Shown: piece after piece, positions 1 to 9,698 of the stretch
Position numbering within the stretch: position 1 is the first letter of the stretch
Layout of the letters: every line of letters begins with the position of its first letter
Assembly (NCBI GenBank): GCA_900770925.1
Contig: CAAGLY010000025.1
Span: 1-64,000, forward strand
DNA: 64,000 nt
Source: Bacilli bacterium
GTDB taxonomy: Bacteria > Bacillota_I > Bacilli_A > RFN20 > CAG-288
Direction of reading: 5' to 3'
Position numbers and translations under genes: made by a program
Notes under the pieces: model-generated
The model's database searches: none
What the model saw: the letters and a program-made list of their open reading frames with translations, nothing else
What the model was told of the DNA's origin: nothing

Positions 1-482
<482 letters not shown>

Positions 483-572
483 TCTACTAAACCTAATCCT
501 TTCAAGAGGACTTTATCCCCCCCCACCGGTTCAAAGTAAAGAAAACATAGTTCTATGTGATATTTTATAGGG

Positions 573-1897
573 TTAGAAAGGAAGTATCTCAAGCAGAGAT
601 ATCCTTGAAAGCAGAGTCGGGATACAGATCGGAGCACAGTATCGGATAAAAGTCAGATAGTTCCTTTTAATATCCTGTTTCTTTAATAGATTCATCCACC
701 TAAGTCCGGCTAGTGCTCCGATCGGAGTAAAGAAGGCAGCGACATTAGAAGCAATAATGGAGGCATAGATGGCATTAGTCTCTGCCTTAGTAAGCAAAGT
801 AGAATAAAAGACAGCCATCGGAATATTGTTGATGAGATTAGCGGTCAATAGACCACTAAGACCATCGGAAAAGACTTGGTCTGTACTCTGTAATCCTTGG
901 CGGATATGGTAGCTGACTCCGGTCTCATTGATGGCTAAGACTAAAATAAACCTAGAAAAGACAATGGGTATCAGATTATACGGAATCCATTTTAAGGTAA
1001 GAACAATATGGTTTTCCTTTGCTACAAGGGAATAGATAAGACTAAAGAGTAGTAAGGATAGTGCAAAGCAGAGAGCAATTAACCACCTTAACCAGTTGAA
1101 AAAGGAGGAGATAGAGAGAAGGATAGTCGCTCCGCAAAGATGGATAAGACCAATGATAGTCGGGAATTTCTTTAATTTAACCGGGTCAGAGTCTTCCTGA
1201 TAAAGAAGAGGATCCTTTAATTTCTTATGGAAGAGGATAAGCAGCCTAACTAAAGAGACCAGTCCTCCGACGATTGTCGGAAGACTCCTCTTTTCCACGT
1301 AGGTAAAGAAGGAGATGTTCTCGTAGGAAGCGAGATAGATATTTGTCGGGTTACCGATGATTAGTAAACTTGACCAGGTATTAGCAGCAACAAATTCCCT
1401 TATCAGATAAGGAAGAGGAGATATCTTGCATCGTTTGCAAAAATAACAGAGGAAGGGAGTAAAGGTAAGGATGATGATATCGTTTGAAGTAAAGATAGTC
1501 AGGACAGAGACAAGGAGATAAAGGCAGAGGAAAAGCGAGAACTGATTCTTCTTGAAGCGTCTTGCAAAATGTTCTGCCAGATAGGAAAAGGACCCTGTTC
1601 ATCAAGGAAGATAGACAAAACTGTCCTAGAAAGAAAGAGAACAAGAATCTTAAGCGGATTGATTCCGCTATCGGATGTAAAGGAGGAAATCACCTCCTTA
1701 ATATCCACACATTTCAAAGATAGAAGAAGGATAGTGCCAAGTAGGGTAATCATCCAGTATGTAGATAGACTGACTTGTCCTAATTTCAAAGACGAGAAAA
1801 AGAGGACAGAGAGAAGGAAAAAGAGAATCGTTATGCCAACAATCGTTAAGCTTAAAACCATACGGAAGAAATGATAGGCGGCTTCTCTCTTCCACAT
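573..1897 (-). pseudogene. ArsB/NhaD-type membrane permease, split by one frameshift
   Basis: Two adjacent frames make one ArsB-like permease of about 440 residues. The N-terminal piece (1897 to about 1590) starts MWKREAAYHFFRM and has two hydrophobic segments. The second piece (about 1590 to 573) reads LAEHFARRFKKNQ, then the family signature FTSNDIIILTFTPF, the PYLIREFVAANTWSSLLIIG half-site with the NPTN motif, and the C-terminal LTANLINNIPMA and NVAAFFTPIGALAG motifs. The shift falls near 1586-1594 in a GGTCCTTTTCC context and looks like a one-base deletion. Everything else, including length, is intact, so it is either a very recent pseudogene or an assembly error. ArsB/NhaD proteins export arsenite or exchange Na+/H+; the substrate cannot be told here. 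No ars genes are nearby. Confidence 0.75.
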
Positions 1898-2212
1898 TTT
1901 CTGAAAACGCCTACATAGGTCAGGATGATAATTACTCTGTTTGCTTAATTAAAAGTTGAGTGTTTTCCTTTTCCTCTTGTTTATAGCTTAGCCGGTCTGG
2001 ACTGCTCATTTCTGTTCACAAATAGTCGGATTAAGTATAGTATTTTGTATTATAAAAATTTGATATCGGAAAAATAATGGCATTAATTAAAACTGAATAA
2101 AAGTTATAGTTTATAGTTTTTGTTCAGTTACATTTTTTGTTTTTATACGTTTTTCTTTGTTTTTATAATTATTTTTATTGTTTTTATATTTTTTGTTCAG
2201 TAATATATAAGT
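1898..2212. promoter_or_regulatory. AT-rich divergent intergenic region with repeated TTCAGT half-sites
   Basis: This 315-bp gap separates the permease and ATPase genes and is extremely T-rich near the ATPase start. AACTGAA (about 2091) and TTCAGTT (about 2124) form an inverted pair, and a further TTGTTCAGT copy lies near 2191, just before the ATG at 2213. No good ribosome-binding site precedes that ATG. The repeated half-sites could be an operator for the downstream HTH-containing ATPase protein; this is inference. No gene is visible. Confidence 0.35.
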
Positions 2213-3343
2213 ATGACAAAAGATGAAATCTGCCATTTAATAAAAGCGTATCTCCTCGAAGGCCATGGAGTAATACTGACTGGTTGCCATGGAATCGGAA
2301 AAAAGAATTTTGTATGCAGCGCATTTCCTGAAACAGAGAAACTATTCGGAAAAAGTTTTCTTAATGTGTCCAGCTGGAAGCGAGATGACTTCTATCGGAA
2401 CATCATGAATAACCAGATGAATTTCTCCGAAGTCATTTTCTGTATACCGGACTTATTTAGACTTGAGGACTGGTTTTCACTCATTAACCTGCTTTTTGAT
2501 CATCATATTCTTTTCCTGGCGTCTTCAGATTTCCTTATTCCGCTAGATAATCCTGAGTATTCATCAATTGCAGGACGATTCAAGGGAATCAATGTCGGAT
2601 CGCTAGATTATCGGGATTGGAAGAAAGACAATATGGTCCTTCCTTATTCAAGCTTCTGCCTAAATGATTATCCTAACTATATAAAAGATGAAACTTTGCT
2701 GACGATTATTAAAAACGGACTTCCAAACAGCAAAGATCCTGAAAAATTAGGAGCAAACCTCCTTGCAACGCTTAAACTCATTCTAAAATGCAGAGGAACT
2801 GGCCTTTCATTGAATTCTCTGAGTAAAAGGGCCGGCTATAGTGTGAACACTATTGCCGGATATAGGAAAGAACTAATAAATAGGAACCTTCTATATCCGA
2901 TCAAACGGGAAAACCTGAATAAAAAAGACAACGTAAATCCGAAATCCATTTTTTATCCGGCTTATAATTCGTTCTATCAATTTTCAGAAAGTGATTTGGC
3001 AGAAAAAGCAAACATAGAAACAATCTATGTGAGCAAACTAATCAGCAAATTGCTCTCTTATTGTTATCAAGTATCGTCAGGGTATCTCTATTCGACAATG
3101 CCCGGAGTTAAAAACCGTTATCAGGAATGCGGTCTTGTGCTAAAAAAAGACAAAAGAGTCATCTATAGGCAATATGGTGAGAAATATGATGAAATTAGAG
3201 CTAAACCATTATTGGCTATCAAGGACGGAAACCCAAAATACTATGTCATCCTATCCGGGCAAGAAATGCAGATCCTCGATAACGGAATAAGACTCATCGG
3301 GATTGATCGATTAATCAAAGGAGATTTAAAGGAACTAGAATAA
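2213..3343 (+). CDS. Divergent AAA/DUF4143-like protein with degenerate ATPase motifs
   Basis: A 376-residue protein whose N-terminus resembles AAA_14 ATPases: a Walker A-like loop LTGCHGIGKKNF (about residues 22-33) with K in place of the usual S/T after GK, and a weak Walker B (VIFCIPD) lacking the D-E pair. A helix-turn-helix-like stretch, LSLNSLSKRAGYSVNTIAGY, lies around residues 202-221, in the position of the winged helix that precedes DUF4143. The C-terminus ends in an ILSGQEMQILDNGIRLI segment. It shares an A with the next ATG (TAATG), so the two are probably translationally coupled and may act as an inactive/active pair. Function unknown; such ATPases occur in accessory regions. Family call from motifs only. 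Confidence 0.6.
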   Translation: MTKDEICHLIKAYLLEGHGVILTGCHGIGKKNFVCSAFPETEKLFGKSFLNVSSWKRDDFYRNIMNNQMNFSEVIFCIPDLFRLEDWFSLINLLFDHHILFLASSDFLIPLDNPEYSSIAGRFKGINVGSLDYRDWKKDNMVLPYSSFCLNDYPNYIKDETLLTIIKNGLPNSKDPEKLGANLLATLKLILKCRGTGLSLNSLSKRAGYSVNTIAGYRKELINRNLLYPIKRENLNKKDNVNPKSIFYPAYNSFYQFSESDLAEKANIETIYVSKLISKLLSYCYQVSSGYLYSTMPGVKNRYQECGLVLKKDKRVIYRQYGEKYDEIRAKPLLAIKDGNPKYYVILSGQEMQILDNGIRLIGIDRLIKGDLKELE

Positions 3344-4659
3344 TGGCAATGAAAATATTCAAACGAGACTTCTATGTTTCTCAATTATTAGTTGCATCTC
3401 AGCATCATCGAATCCTAATTGTCACGGGGCTGAGAAAGGTGGGGAAGTCCACTTTGATAAAGGAATTGTTTCTGCCAAAATACAAAGAAATCAATTCAAT
3501 TCAAGATAGCCATATAATCATTGAAAACATCTCATCGTGGAAGAAATCAGACAGAACAATCGAACACTTAGAGGATTTGTTCGAATCGAAAATCCAAGAT
3601 GAGAAGGAGTACGTTGTTTTCTTAGATGAAATTCAGATGGTTGATGGTGATTATCCGACTTATTTAAGAGAAGTATCGGCAAATAAGCCAAACGTTCTGA
3701 TTTGCTTATCCGGTTCAAACTCACATGGATTATCTACAGATATATCCAAAGCTTTTAGCGATTCTGCCTTCTCCGTTCCAGTATTTCCCTTAAGCTACAA
3801 AGAGATTTTATCCATATTCCCTGATTATCCGTTTTCTCTTTATTTTAAATATGGTGGCCTGCCAGACAGGATTAACAGGCTGAGTGTAAATGCAAATGAT
3901 ATCTCAAGAAAGAATTATCTTGACGACATCTTGGAAAAAGCCTATATCAAAGACATCTATGATCACGATAAAGCGTTGGCTCCTCTTGGGTTAGATAAAG
4001 TCCGAAACATTCTAGAGCATTTTTCCTCTCACATAACAACCGAATTAAGCATCAGAAAGGCAATACAAAGAGTATGTGAAGACTATCAGAAAAGCAGAAG
4101 CAGAGTATTAACCCGTGAAGGGAGAGACAGCATCAATTCGGCTTTTTCAAATTTGATATCCGATTATGAAAAATCCTATCTTGCCTATATCTTTGAAGAG
4201 GAAAAACTCAGCTTGTGTTCAAGTGAAGAGCCTGGCTATAAGGAACAGCGAAAACTATATATTTCAGATCAAGGCTTACTAAACCGTTTGTCTTCCGGTT
4301 CCGATAAATTCAGTGAAAATCTGCTGGAAAATCTTGTATATCTAGAACTCAAACGTGCTGGCTATAAACCAAAAGGCTTAGACTTGTCATTTGAGAAGGA
4401 CGGCAAAAGAAAGAACGGGCAAATTGATTTTGCTTTTCAGAATAACCTAAACAGAAAAGTATATATACAGGTTGTCTATAACTTTTCTGACTTAAATTAT
4501 GATCGGGAAATCAGTTCGCTTGATGCTCTTCCATCAGGGATTAAAATCATCGTTTTCTTTGAAGAGAACCTACTGATTAAAAAAGTACCAGATAACATCT
4601 TTGCCATAAGAATAGAAACTTTCTGCAAGCAGATAAATTCACTTCTGGATGCAGAATAA
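3343..4659 (+). CDS. AAA_14-DUF4143 family ATPase
   Basis: A 438-residue ATPase with intact Walker A (TGLRKVGKST, about residues 27-36) and Walker B (YVVFLDEIQ, near residue 90), followed by LSGSNSHGL, the sensor-like segment of the family. The C-terminal half has the DUF4143 layout: a helical region, then ENLVYLELKRAG, GQIDFAF and KVYIQVVY, resembling the E...D...(Q/E)xK core of a PD-(D/E)XK nuclease fold, with Q where the family often has E. Start overlaps the previous stop by one base. It converges on the recombinase gene, with only 20 bp between them. These proteins are abundant in gut genomes and their role is unproven. Further related copies lie at 12141-12514 (broken) and 47334-48614. 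Confidence 0.85.
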   Translation: MAMKIFKRDFYVSQLLVASQHHRILIVTGLRKVGKSTLIKELFLPKYKEINSIQDSHIIIENISSWKKSDRTIEHLEDLFESKIQDEKEYVVFLDEIQMVDGDYPTYLREVSANKPNVLICLSGSNSHGLSTDISKAFSDSAFSVPVFPLSYKEILSIFPDYPFSLYFKYGGLPDRINRLSVNANDISRKNYLDDILEKAYIKDIYDHDKALAPLGLDKVRNILEHFSSHITTELSIRKAIQRVCEDYQKSRSRVLTREGRDSINSAFSNLISDYEKSYLAYIFEEEKLSLCSSEEPGYKEQRKLYISDQGLLNRLSSGSDKFSENLLENLVYLELKRAGYKPKGLDLSFEKDGKRKNGQIDFAFQNNLNRKVYIQVVYNFSDLNYDREISSLDALPSGIKIIVFFEENLLIKKVPDNIFAIRIETFCKQINSLLDAE

Positions 4660-4679
4660 ACAACAAATCATTCTTGATT

Positions 4680-5609
4680 TCAGTTACTTCCTTTTCTGAT
4701 CTGCCGTAGCCTTGATTCGATACACTTGAGTTTCTCCTCTCGGTTTGGATGCACATACAGATTTAAAGTCGTCGAAATATTAGCATGTCCTAAGATAGAA
4801 CTGACCGCCTTATAATTTGCGTTTGATTCAATGCAGCGGGTAGCAAAGGTATGACGCAATCCATGGAAACGGATGGATTTGACCTGGGCTAAAGAAAGGA
4901 CCTGATTGAAATGCTTCCGGTAGACTCTCGGTTCAATCGGTTTTTCTTTATTGGTCAGAATATAGAAAGAGTCATTCACAATCTTTTTCAGGGGTTTCCT
5001 TATCTTTAATAAGCCAGAAGAAAGAGGGATAGTCCGTTTTGAATTAACTGTCTTCGGTTCACTGATAATCCTTGCTGTCTTTCTATTCTTTTCATTAAGA
5101 TAAATCCGTTCTATTGTCCGATTAATAGAAATCTCGCTTGTTTCAATAGAAACATCCTTCCACATCAGTCCGCAGATTTCTCCTATTCTTAACCCAGTCT
5201 GTAAACAGATAAGAATACCTAGGTTCTCAAAAGAAAAGTGATTTTCCAGATAGGAAATCAGTTTCCGTTCATCCTTTTTTGACCTGACTAGGATAGTTTT
5301 TCTCTCCTCTTTCAGCGAGAAAGATATCCGCTTGATAGGATTGCACATCCTTTTCTCTTTCTCAGCAAAAGAGAGTATCCTTTTCAATACAACAATCCTA
5401 TCCTTAACCCTTTTCTGACTATATCCCTGCTTTATCTTATCCCGGATAAGCTTCTGCACATCTTCAGAATCAATCTGATCCTTTTGCTGAAAATAAGGAA
5501 TAAGGTGCTTGTCGATAATGGTCCGGTATACACATAAGCTCGAAATCCGGACATATTCCTTCTTATAATCCCTGAATTGATAAGCCGCCTCTTTAAAAAC
5601 ATCTGCCAT
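4680..5609 (-). CDS. Tyrosine recombinase/integrase (candidate invertase)
   Basis: A 309-residue tyrosine recombinase. The ATG at 5609 is chosen because AAAGGAGG stands 8-9 bases before it; an upstream frame start at 5681 has no such site. An N-terminal SAM-like core-binding domain is followed by the catalytic domain: Arg in TGLRIGE (about residue 140), Lys in VNSKRTIP, HGLRHTF (HxxR, about 250), LGHANIS, and nucleophile Tyr in LNLYVH (about 285). All catalytic residues are present. It lies downstream of the restriction-like operon, on the same strand, after a 209-bp gap. No phage or conjugation genes are visible, so inversion of the 25-bp repeats at 11026-11964 is a more attractive job than phage integration, but that is inference. 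Confidence 0.9.
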   Translation of the reverse strand: MADVFKEAAYQFRDYKKEYVRISSLCVYRTIIDKHLIPYFQQKDQIDSEDVQKLIRDKIKQGYSQKRVKDRIVVLKRILSFAEKEKRMCNPIKRISFSLKEERKTILVRSKKDERKLISYLENHFSFENLGILICLQTGLRIGEICGLMWKDVSIETSEISINRTIERIYLNEKNRKTARIISEPKTVNSKRTIPLSSGLLKIRKPLKKIVNDSFYILTNKEKPIEPRVYRKHFNQVLSLAQVKSIRFHGLRHTFATRCIESNANYKAVSSILGHANISTTLNLYVHPNREEKLKCIESRLRQIRKGSN

Positions 5610-5818
5610 GATAAAATCCTCCTTTTCTGGCAGAAGTGATTCTATAAGAGCGTTATCCCATCCTAATAGTCTAATATGCAAGTGCTCAAAAATCTCCGCG
5701 AAATTGGTGGAGAGTGGTGTAGGAAACTAAATTTCGATTTCTAGAAATGAATAAAGCCTAGGCCATAAGATACGATATTTTTCTTTTTTTCACAGATAAT
5801 TGACAGTTCTCTGCTAAA

Positions 5819-8458
5819 TCATCTGCTTTGCCGGTTCTTATTCAGGATATATCGAATATCATCCATCCTATTCTCATGGTCACCGATAACTGCTAATTTT
5901 CCAGACTCAATGGTCGATAGCCTGCGGTTTGCTTTCCTTTTCAGACGTTCGAGAATCAGCTTATCAATCGAACCGAACTGACCGCTATGCTTTGAGATTG
6001 CATAGTAATAATGCGTGTGGGTCCCTGAAGGCAAACCGACACGATTAATCCGGTCTTTGGACTGTAACCTATAAGTTAGGTTGAATCCGTATTCGAGATA
6101 GATTGCATCATGACAGACCCTATGAAGGGAGACGGATTCAGCTAACGTATTCGGATTAGTAATCAAAACCTTAATATCTCCGTTCTTGAAGGAATTGATT
6201 TTCCTATCCCGTATCCTGACATCATCTCTTCCGCAGATGGTGACACAGGAGATTCCTTGTTTAGATAGCTGATCAGATACCAAATCAATCGTATCAATAA
6301 AAAGACACCAGACAAGAACCTTCTTTCCCTGATGGACCAGTGTCAGTATCAGATCAAGAGCTGCTTTCCTTTTGCTAGAGACCTGAATCTGATTCAGCAA
6401 CGGAAGCAGTCTGTCCTTAGGAAGACTATCTCCCTCTAGTAGTGAAGCGGAAAAATCCTGTTTATCTTCTTCATCATAAAGTTCGTTCCTTTCTCCGATA
6501 GAGACTCTCTGGCTTAAGAGTCTCGGATTAGAGGAAGCCTGGATCAGGCGGATATATTTGAGAAGCGGATTCTGGATATACTTCCAGATCAGGAGGTAAA
6601 GTTCCTCTTCTGCTTCACTCGGCTCTACGCCAAGACTACCTAGATCATCAGGATCGGGAGCGGGCACATTCAATTCCTTCTTAGTTGTCCGGACAAAATA
6701 AGGAAGAAGAGTATTGATTGTCTTTTCTGCCTGAAAAGAATTAATATCCGAGTTCTTTAATCGGCTGACAGACAAAGAAGAAAAAGAGGAACTCCTATCA
6801 TCGGTATAGAGGATTCTAAGATAGTTATAGATATCTACAAAAGAATTCGGAAGCGGAGTTCCTGTTAGAGCTAGCCGATACATCGGCTTATCCTTACAGG
6901 ATTCGATCAGACGGATGTAGTTAGCGGAAGTGACTCCGTTTAGTGACTTCAGCTTATGGATTTCATCAAAGACAATCCTTGTCTTATGATTAAGGACTTC
7001 CTCAGAAAGTAATGTCCTTTTCTGATTGATCCGGTCTGAATTATTGCCAAGGAAATCGTAATTGAAAAGATAGACAGAGAATCTGTTCTGGGAAAGGACT
7101 TCTGGATAATCGTCACGATGCCTGGTAACATCAAAAAAAGACAAGTCTCTCCGATTTCCGAAGATTGCCTTTCCTTCCTCTTTCCATGCTTTGAAGCAGT
7201 TCAACGGTCCAAAAACAACAAGTCGATTGCATTTATTTACTCTCTTTGAAGAAAGAAAAGCAAACAGTCCATAGGAAATATAGGTCTTTCCTGTTCCCGG
7301 AACAGAAAAGTCCATTGAGGAAATCCTTTCAAAATGATAAAAGGCGTTCAGCCTCTGCTTTGGTTTAAGCCGGGCCTGCCTTTCTCCGTTAACCATAACC
7401 GAAAAATAATCATAATCTTTCTGCCAAGATTCGACTTCTTCATTTTCCTTGATTGCTTTTCCTAAACAGATCCGGCGGGATAATTCCAAATCCCGATTCA
7501 GATATTCCTGTGCCTGAGAAGACAGGAAATAAGAAATATGCCTATTCACGAGTCTTGGTATCACGATATCTCTTAATAAATGCAGGCTGAGCGGTTTAAT
7601 CCTATACTGCCCGGTTGATAGAGTAATCCAATTATTACCTAGTATGTACTGTAGGAAGAAACGATTCTCGAGAGTCTGTCCAATTGTCAGATCTGAAAGA
7701 ATAAGGCAGTTCTGTTCCTTATCGATATCAATCAGAACACAGTTTTTAACCTGACAGAATTCTTCCTGCGACTGGAAAATCTTTCCCTGACTGAATCCTC
7801 TCAGCTTATCAAAAAGATTACCGATAGGATACTCTGTAATAACAGTCGACGAATACTGATTATTCCAGATCAGATTAAACCGGTTTTCTCCGTATTCGGC
7901 ATCCTTCTTCTGTTCCTCTGAACGGAAGGAAGCAGACACGGTGAACTCTTCAGCGTTGAGCCTAGTTCCGCTGATTGTCTCATTTCCGGATCCGTTGAAA
8001 TATACTTTATTTCCTTCCTTATCTTCAAAAAGGCCTGACTTGATATGCAGAATAGAAGCTTCCTCCCGAAGCATGAAGGCAATCTTCACATCCGCAAGAT
8101 TATGTTCGATTAGGTATCCAAGATTCGATACTTCAAAATCAGAGGCTAGAGCAGCAGAATTCAGATCAATACTTTCTGCCCTCTCATCCCTTCGCTTCTT
8201 GTATCCCGTCTCAATGTTCTTCCTATCAGCCTGTTCAAGCTGATAGGAAAAGATAAACCGGATTCTTCCTCCGTTTAAAAACAGATGGTGAAGCCCGATA
8301 GAAAAAGACTTTAGCAAAGCAGAAGAAAAGTAAGGAGATATCCGGTCATACCGATTAGAGACAGAAAGACAGGGAAGATAAAACTCTTTGATTAAATCGG
8401 TCCCATTATGTGCAGGATCATAATGTCTCTCAAGAGGTACATCATGCAAAGTCTTCAT
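5819..8458 (-). CDS. PLD-nuclease/SNF2-helicase fusion, restriction-like effector
   Basis: An 879-residue protein. Residues about 130-170 hold a phospholipase-D-type nuclease half-site, HIKSG...KVYFNGSGNETISG (HxK then GSGN). The SNF2/DEAH ATPase follows: Walker A SVPGTGKTYIS (about 386), IVFDEIHKLKS (DEIH box, about 497), LTGTPLPNS (motif III), then the C-terminal helicase lobe with LVWCLFIDTIDLV, NPNTLAESVSLHRV and SKDRINRVG (motif VI, about 800). Its start overlaps the end of the ParB-like gene by 17 bases, so it is the last gene of a four-gene operon. PLD nucleases paired with SNF2-like ATPases and 5mC methyltransferases are known from NgoAVII/CglI-type ATP-dependent restriction; here nuclease and motor are fused. 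The restriction role is inferred. Confidence 0.85.
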   Translation of the reverse strand: MKTLHDVPLERHYDPAHNGTDLIKEFYLPCLSVSNRYDRISPYFSSALLKSFSIGLHHLFLNGGRIRFIFSYQLEQADRKNIETGYKKRRDERAESIDLNSAALASDFEVSNLGYLIEHNLADVKIAFMLREEASILHIKSGLFEDKEGNKVYFNGSGNETISGTRLNAEEFTVSASFRSEEQKKDAEYGENRFNLIWNNQYSSTVITEYPIGNLFDKLRGFSQGKIFQSQEEFCQVKNCVLIDIDKEQNCLILSDLTIGQTLENRFFLQYILGNNWITLSTGQYRIKPLSLHLLRDIVIPRLVNRHISYFLSSQAQEYLNRDLELSRRICLGKAIKENEEVESWQKDYDYFSVMVNGERQARLKPKQRLNAFYHFERISSMDFSVPGTGKTYISYGLFAFLSSKRVNKCNRLVVFGPLNCFKAWKEEGKAIFGNRRDLSFFDVTRHRDDYPEVLSQNRFSVYLFNYDFLGNNSDRINQKRTLLSEEVLNHKTRIVFDEIHKLKSLNGVTSANYIRLIESCKDKPMYRLALTGTPLPNSFVDIYNYLRILYTDDRSSSFSSLSVSRLKNSDINSFQAEKTINTLLPYFVRTTKKELNVPAPDPDDLGSLGVEPSEAEEELYLLIWKYIQNPLLKYIRLIQASSNPRLLSQRVSIGERNELYDEEDKQDFSASLLEGDSLPKDRLLPLLNQIQVSSKRKAALDLILTLVHQGKKVLVWCLFIDTIDLVSDQLSKQGISCVTICGRDDVRIRDRKINSFKNGDIKVLITNPNTLAESVSLHRVCHDAIYLEYGFNLTYRLQSKDRINRVGLPSGTHTHYYYAISKHSGQFGSIDKLILERLKRKANRRLSTIESGKLAVIGDHENRMDDIRYILNKNRQSR

Positions 8459-9698
8459 CTTCTAACACTTTCTTCCTCTCAGATAATCTATCCTGAATCT
8501 TTGAAATCTGATTTAACAGATCATTCTTCCTTGCATCCGGAAAGTCACCTAAAACAGATGTCTGAATCTCCCCGAGTTTCTTAATTACATCATCAAACGT
8601 CTTCTTCGGGCTATCCAGAAATTGTTTTGAATTCTCCTCTATCCTTCCTTCACGTAATGCTGAATCAAAGGTCTGCTGCTTATCATTGAGAAATTCTTTC
8701 TTTGCTGTTGTTTCCTCTGGAGTCTCTGGCTTCTTATCCTTAATCGCTAAGGCTTTAGGAAGTTCGGAAATATAAGTCGGATCTTCAACAATCCGGTTCC
8801 TTTTCTGATACAAAGGACCATCGACAAGGGCTGACTTCCTGATTTCACGGATATTCCGGGTCCGGTCTCCGCTATTGTTAAACGTCATGCAGGAATAGAT
8901 TGCCCTCTTCTTTTTATTCCATTCTTCTGCAGACCTTTTCTTTCTCTTACTGGCAATATCTTCAATCGGTCCATCCAGTTTTTCTTTTTTCAGCACAGAG
9001 AAAGCTTTCGGTTTTCCAAGCCATTCAAGATAGTCAAGCCTAGTCTCGACAATCAGCTTGTACTTTTCATATTCATTCGTCTTCCTTCCTGCCGCATGAC
9101 AATATGTGGATTTATCGATGCAGTTAGGAGATTCCGTATTCCTGGTGTCATTATAAAAGCTAGTCAGCTTATCAATCGGACTATAGTCTCTCTTATCGTC
9201 ATCATTGAACTGAATATTCAGTTCAAGTATCTTAATTTCCTGTTCCTGATCTTTCGTCTTCGGAGCAGGAAGTACCACACATTCAAAATACCCGAATTTC
9301 CTATCTCCGGTTTCCTTCTTCAGTTCACGGATACAGGAAAATCTCCGGTTACCGTCGATAATCCGGCCGTCGTCTAAGATGACACCTGGGATCCTCTGGC
9401 CTTTTTCCTTGATATCCGCTTTTGTCTTCTTAAAGGAATCCAGATTATCGTCTGCCGACTCTTTGATATATCCGGCAATAATATCGTTGTATTCTTCCCT
9501 TTTTCCTTCACAAAGGAACTGTTTTGCTTTTCCGCCGTCCTCTTCAATGTAAGTCGCAATACGTCCGTTCTGGTCATTAAAATAAAGCTCATCAATCGGA
9601 ACAAAGTAGGACTGATAGTCATTTCTTCCTTCGTTTCCTAAGGTAAGTCGCTTAACAATGCCTTTTCTCAGATTCTCAGTTTCAATCTTCATTTTCAT
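8442..9698 (-). CDS. ParB/Srx-fold domain protein of restriction-like operon
   Basis: A 418-residue protein with a ParB-like nuclease/CTPase-fold domain around residues 90-150: GQRIPGVILDDGRIIDGNRR is the typical loop in which a binding site is followed by GNRR. Downstream is a helical charged region (ERKKVLEDEDFA at the end). AAAAGGAG lies 4 bases before the first ATG and 10 before the third codon (also ATG, 9692), so the true start may be either. It overlaps its neighbours by 17 bases on each side, a strong sign of coupling. ParB-like proteins appear in several DNA-modification and defence systems (DndB-like proteins, for example). Its exact role here is unknown; it is not a chromosome-partition ParB, having no C-terminal dimer domain that I recognise. 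Confidence 0.7.
   Translation of the reverse strand: MKMKIETENLRKGIVKRLTLGNEGRNDYQSYFVPIDELYFNDQNGRIATYIEEDGGKAKQFLCEGKREEYNDIIAGYIKESADDNLDSFKKTKADIKEKGQRIPGVILDDGRIIDGNRRFSCIRELKKETGDRKFGYFECVVLPAPKTKDQEQEIKILELNIQFNDDDKRDYSPIDKLTSFYNDTRNTESPNCIDKSTYCHAAGRKTNEYEKYKLIVETRLDYLEWLGKPKAFSVLKKEKLDGPIEDIASKRKKRSAEEWNKKKRAIYSCMTFNNSGDRTRNIREIRKSALVDGPLYQKRNRIVEDPTYISELPKALAIKDKKPETPEETTAKKEFLNDKQQTFDSALREGRIEENSKQFLDSPKKTFDDVIKKLGEIQTSVLGDFPDARKNDLLNQISKIQDRLSERKKVLEDEDFA

Noticed and set aside
8442..9698. ParB-like gene as the chromosome partition ParB matching the parS-like site
   Set aside because: It is embedded in a restriction-like operon, lacks a parA partner and a recognisable HTH/dimer region of partition ParB.
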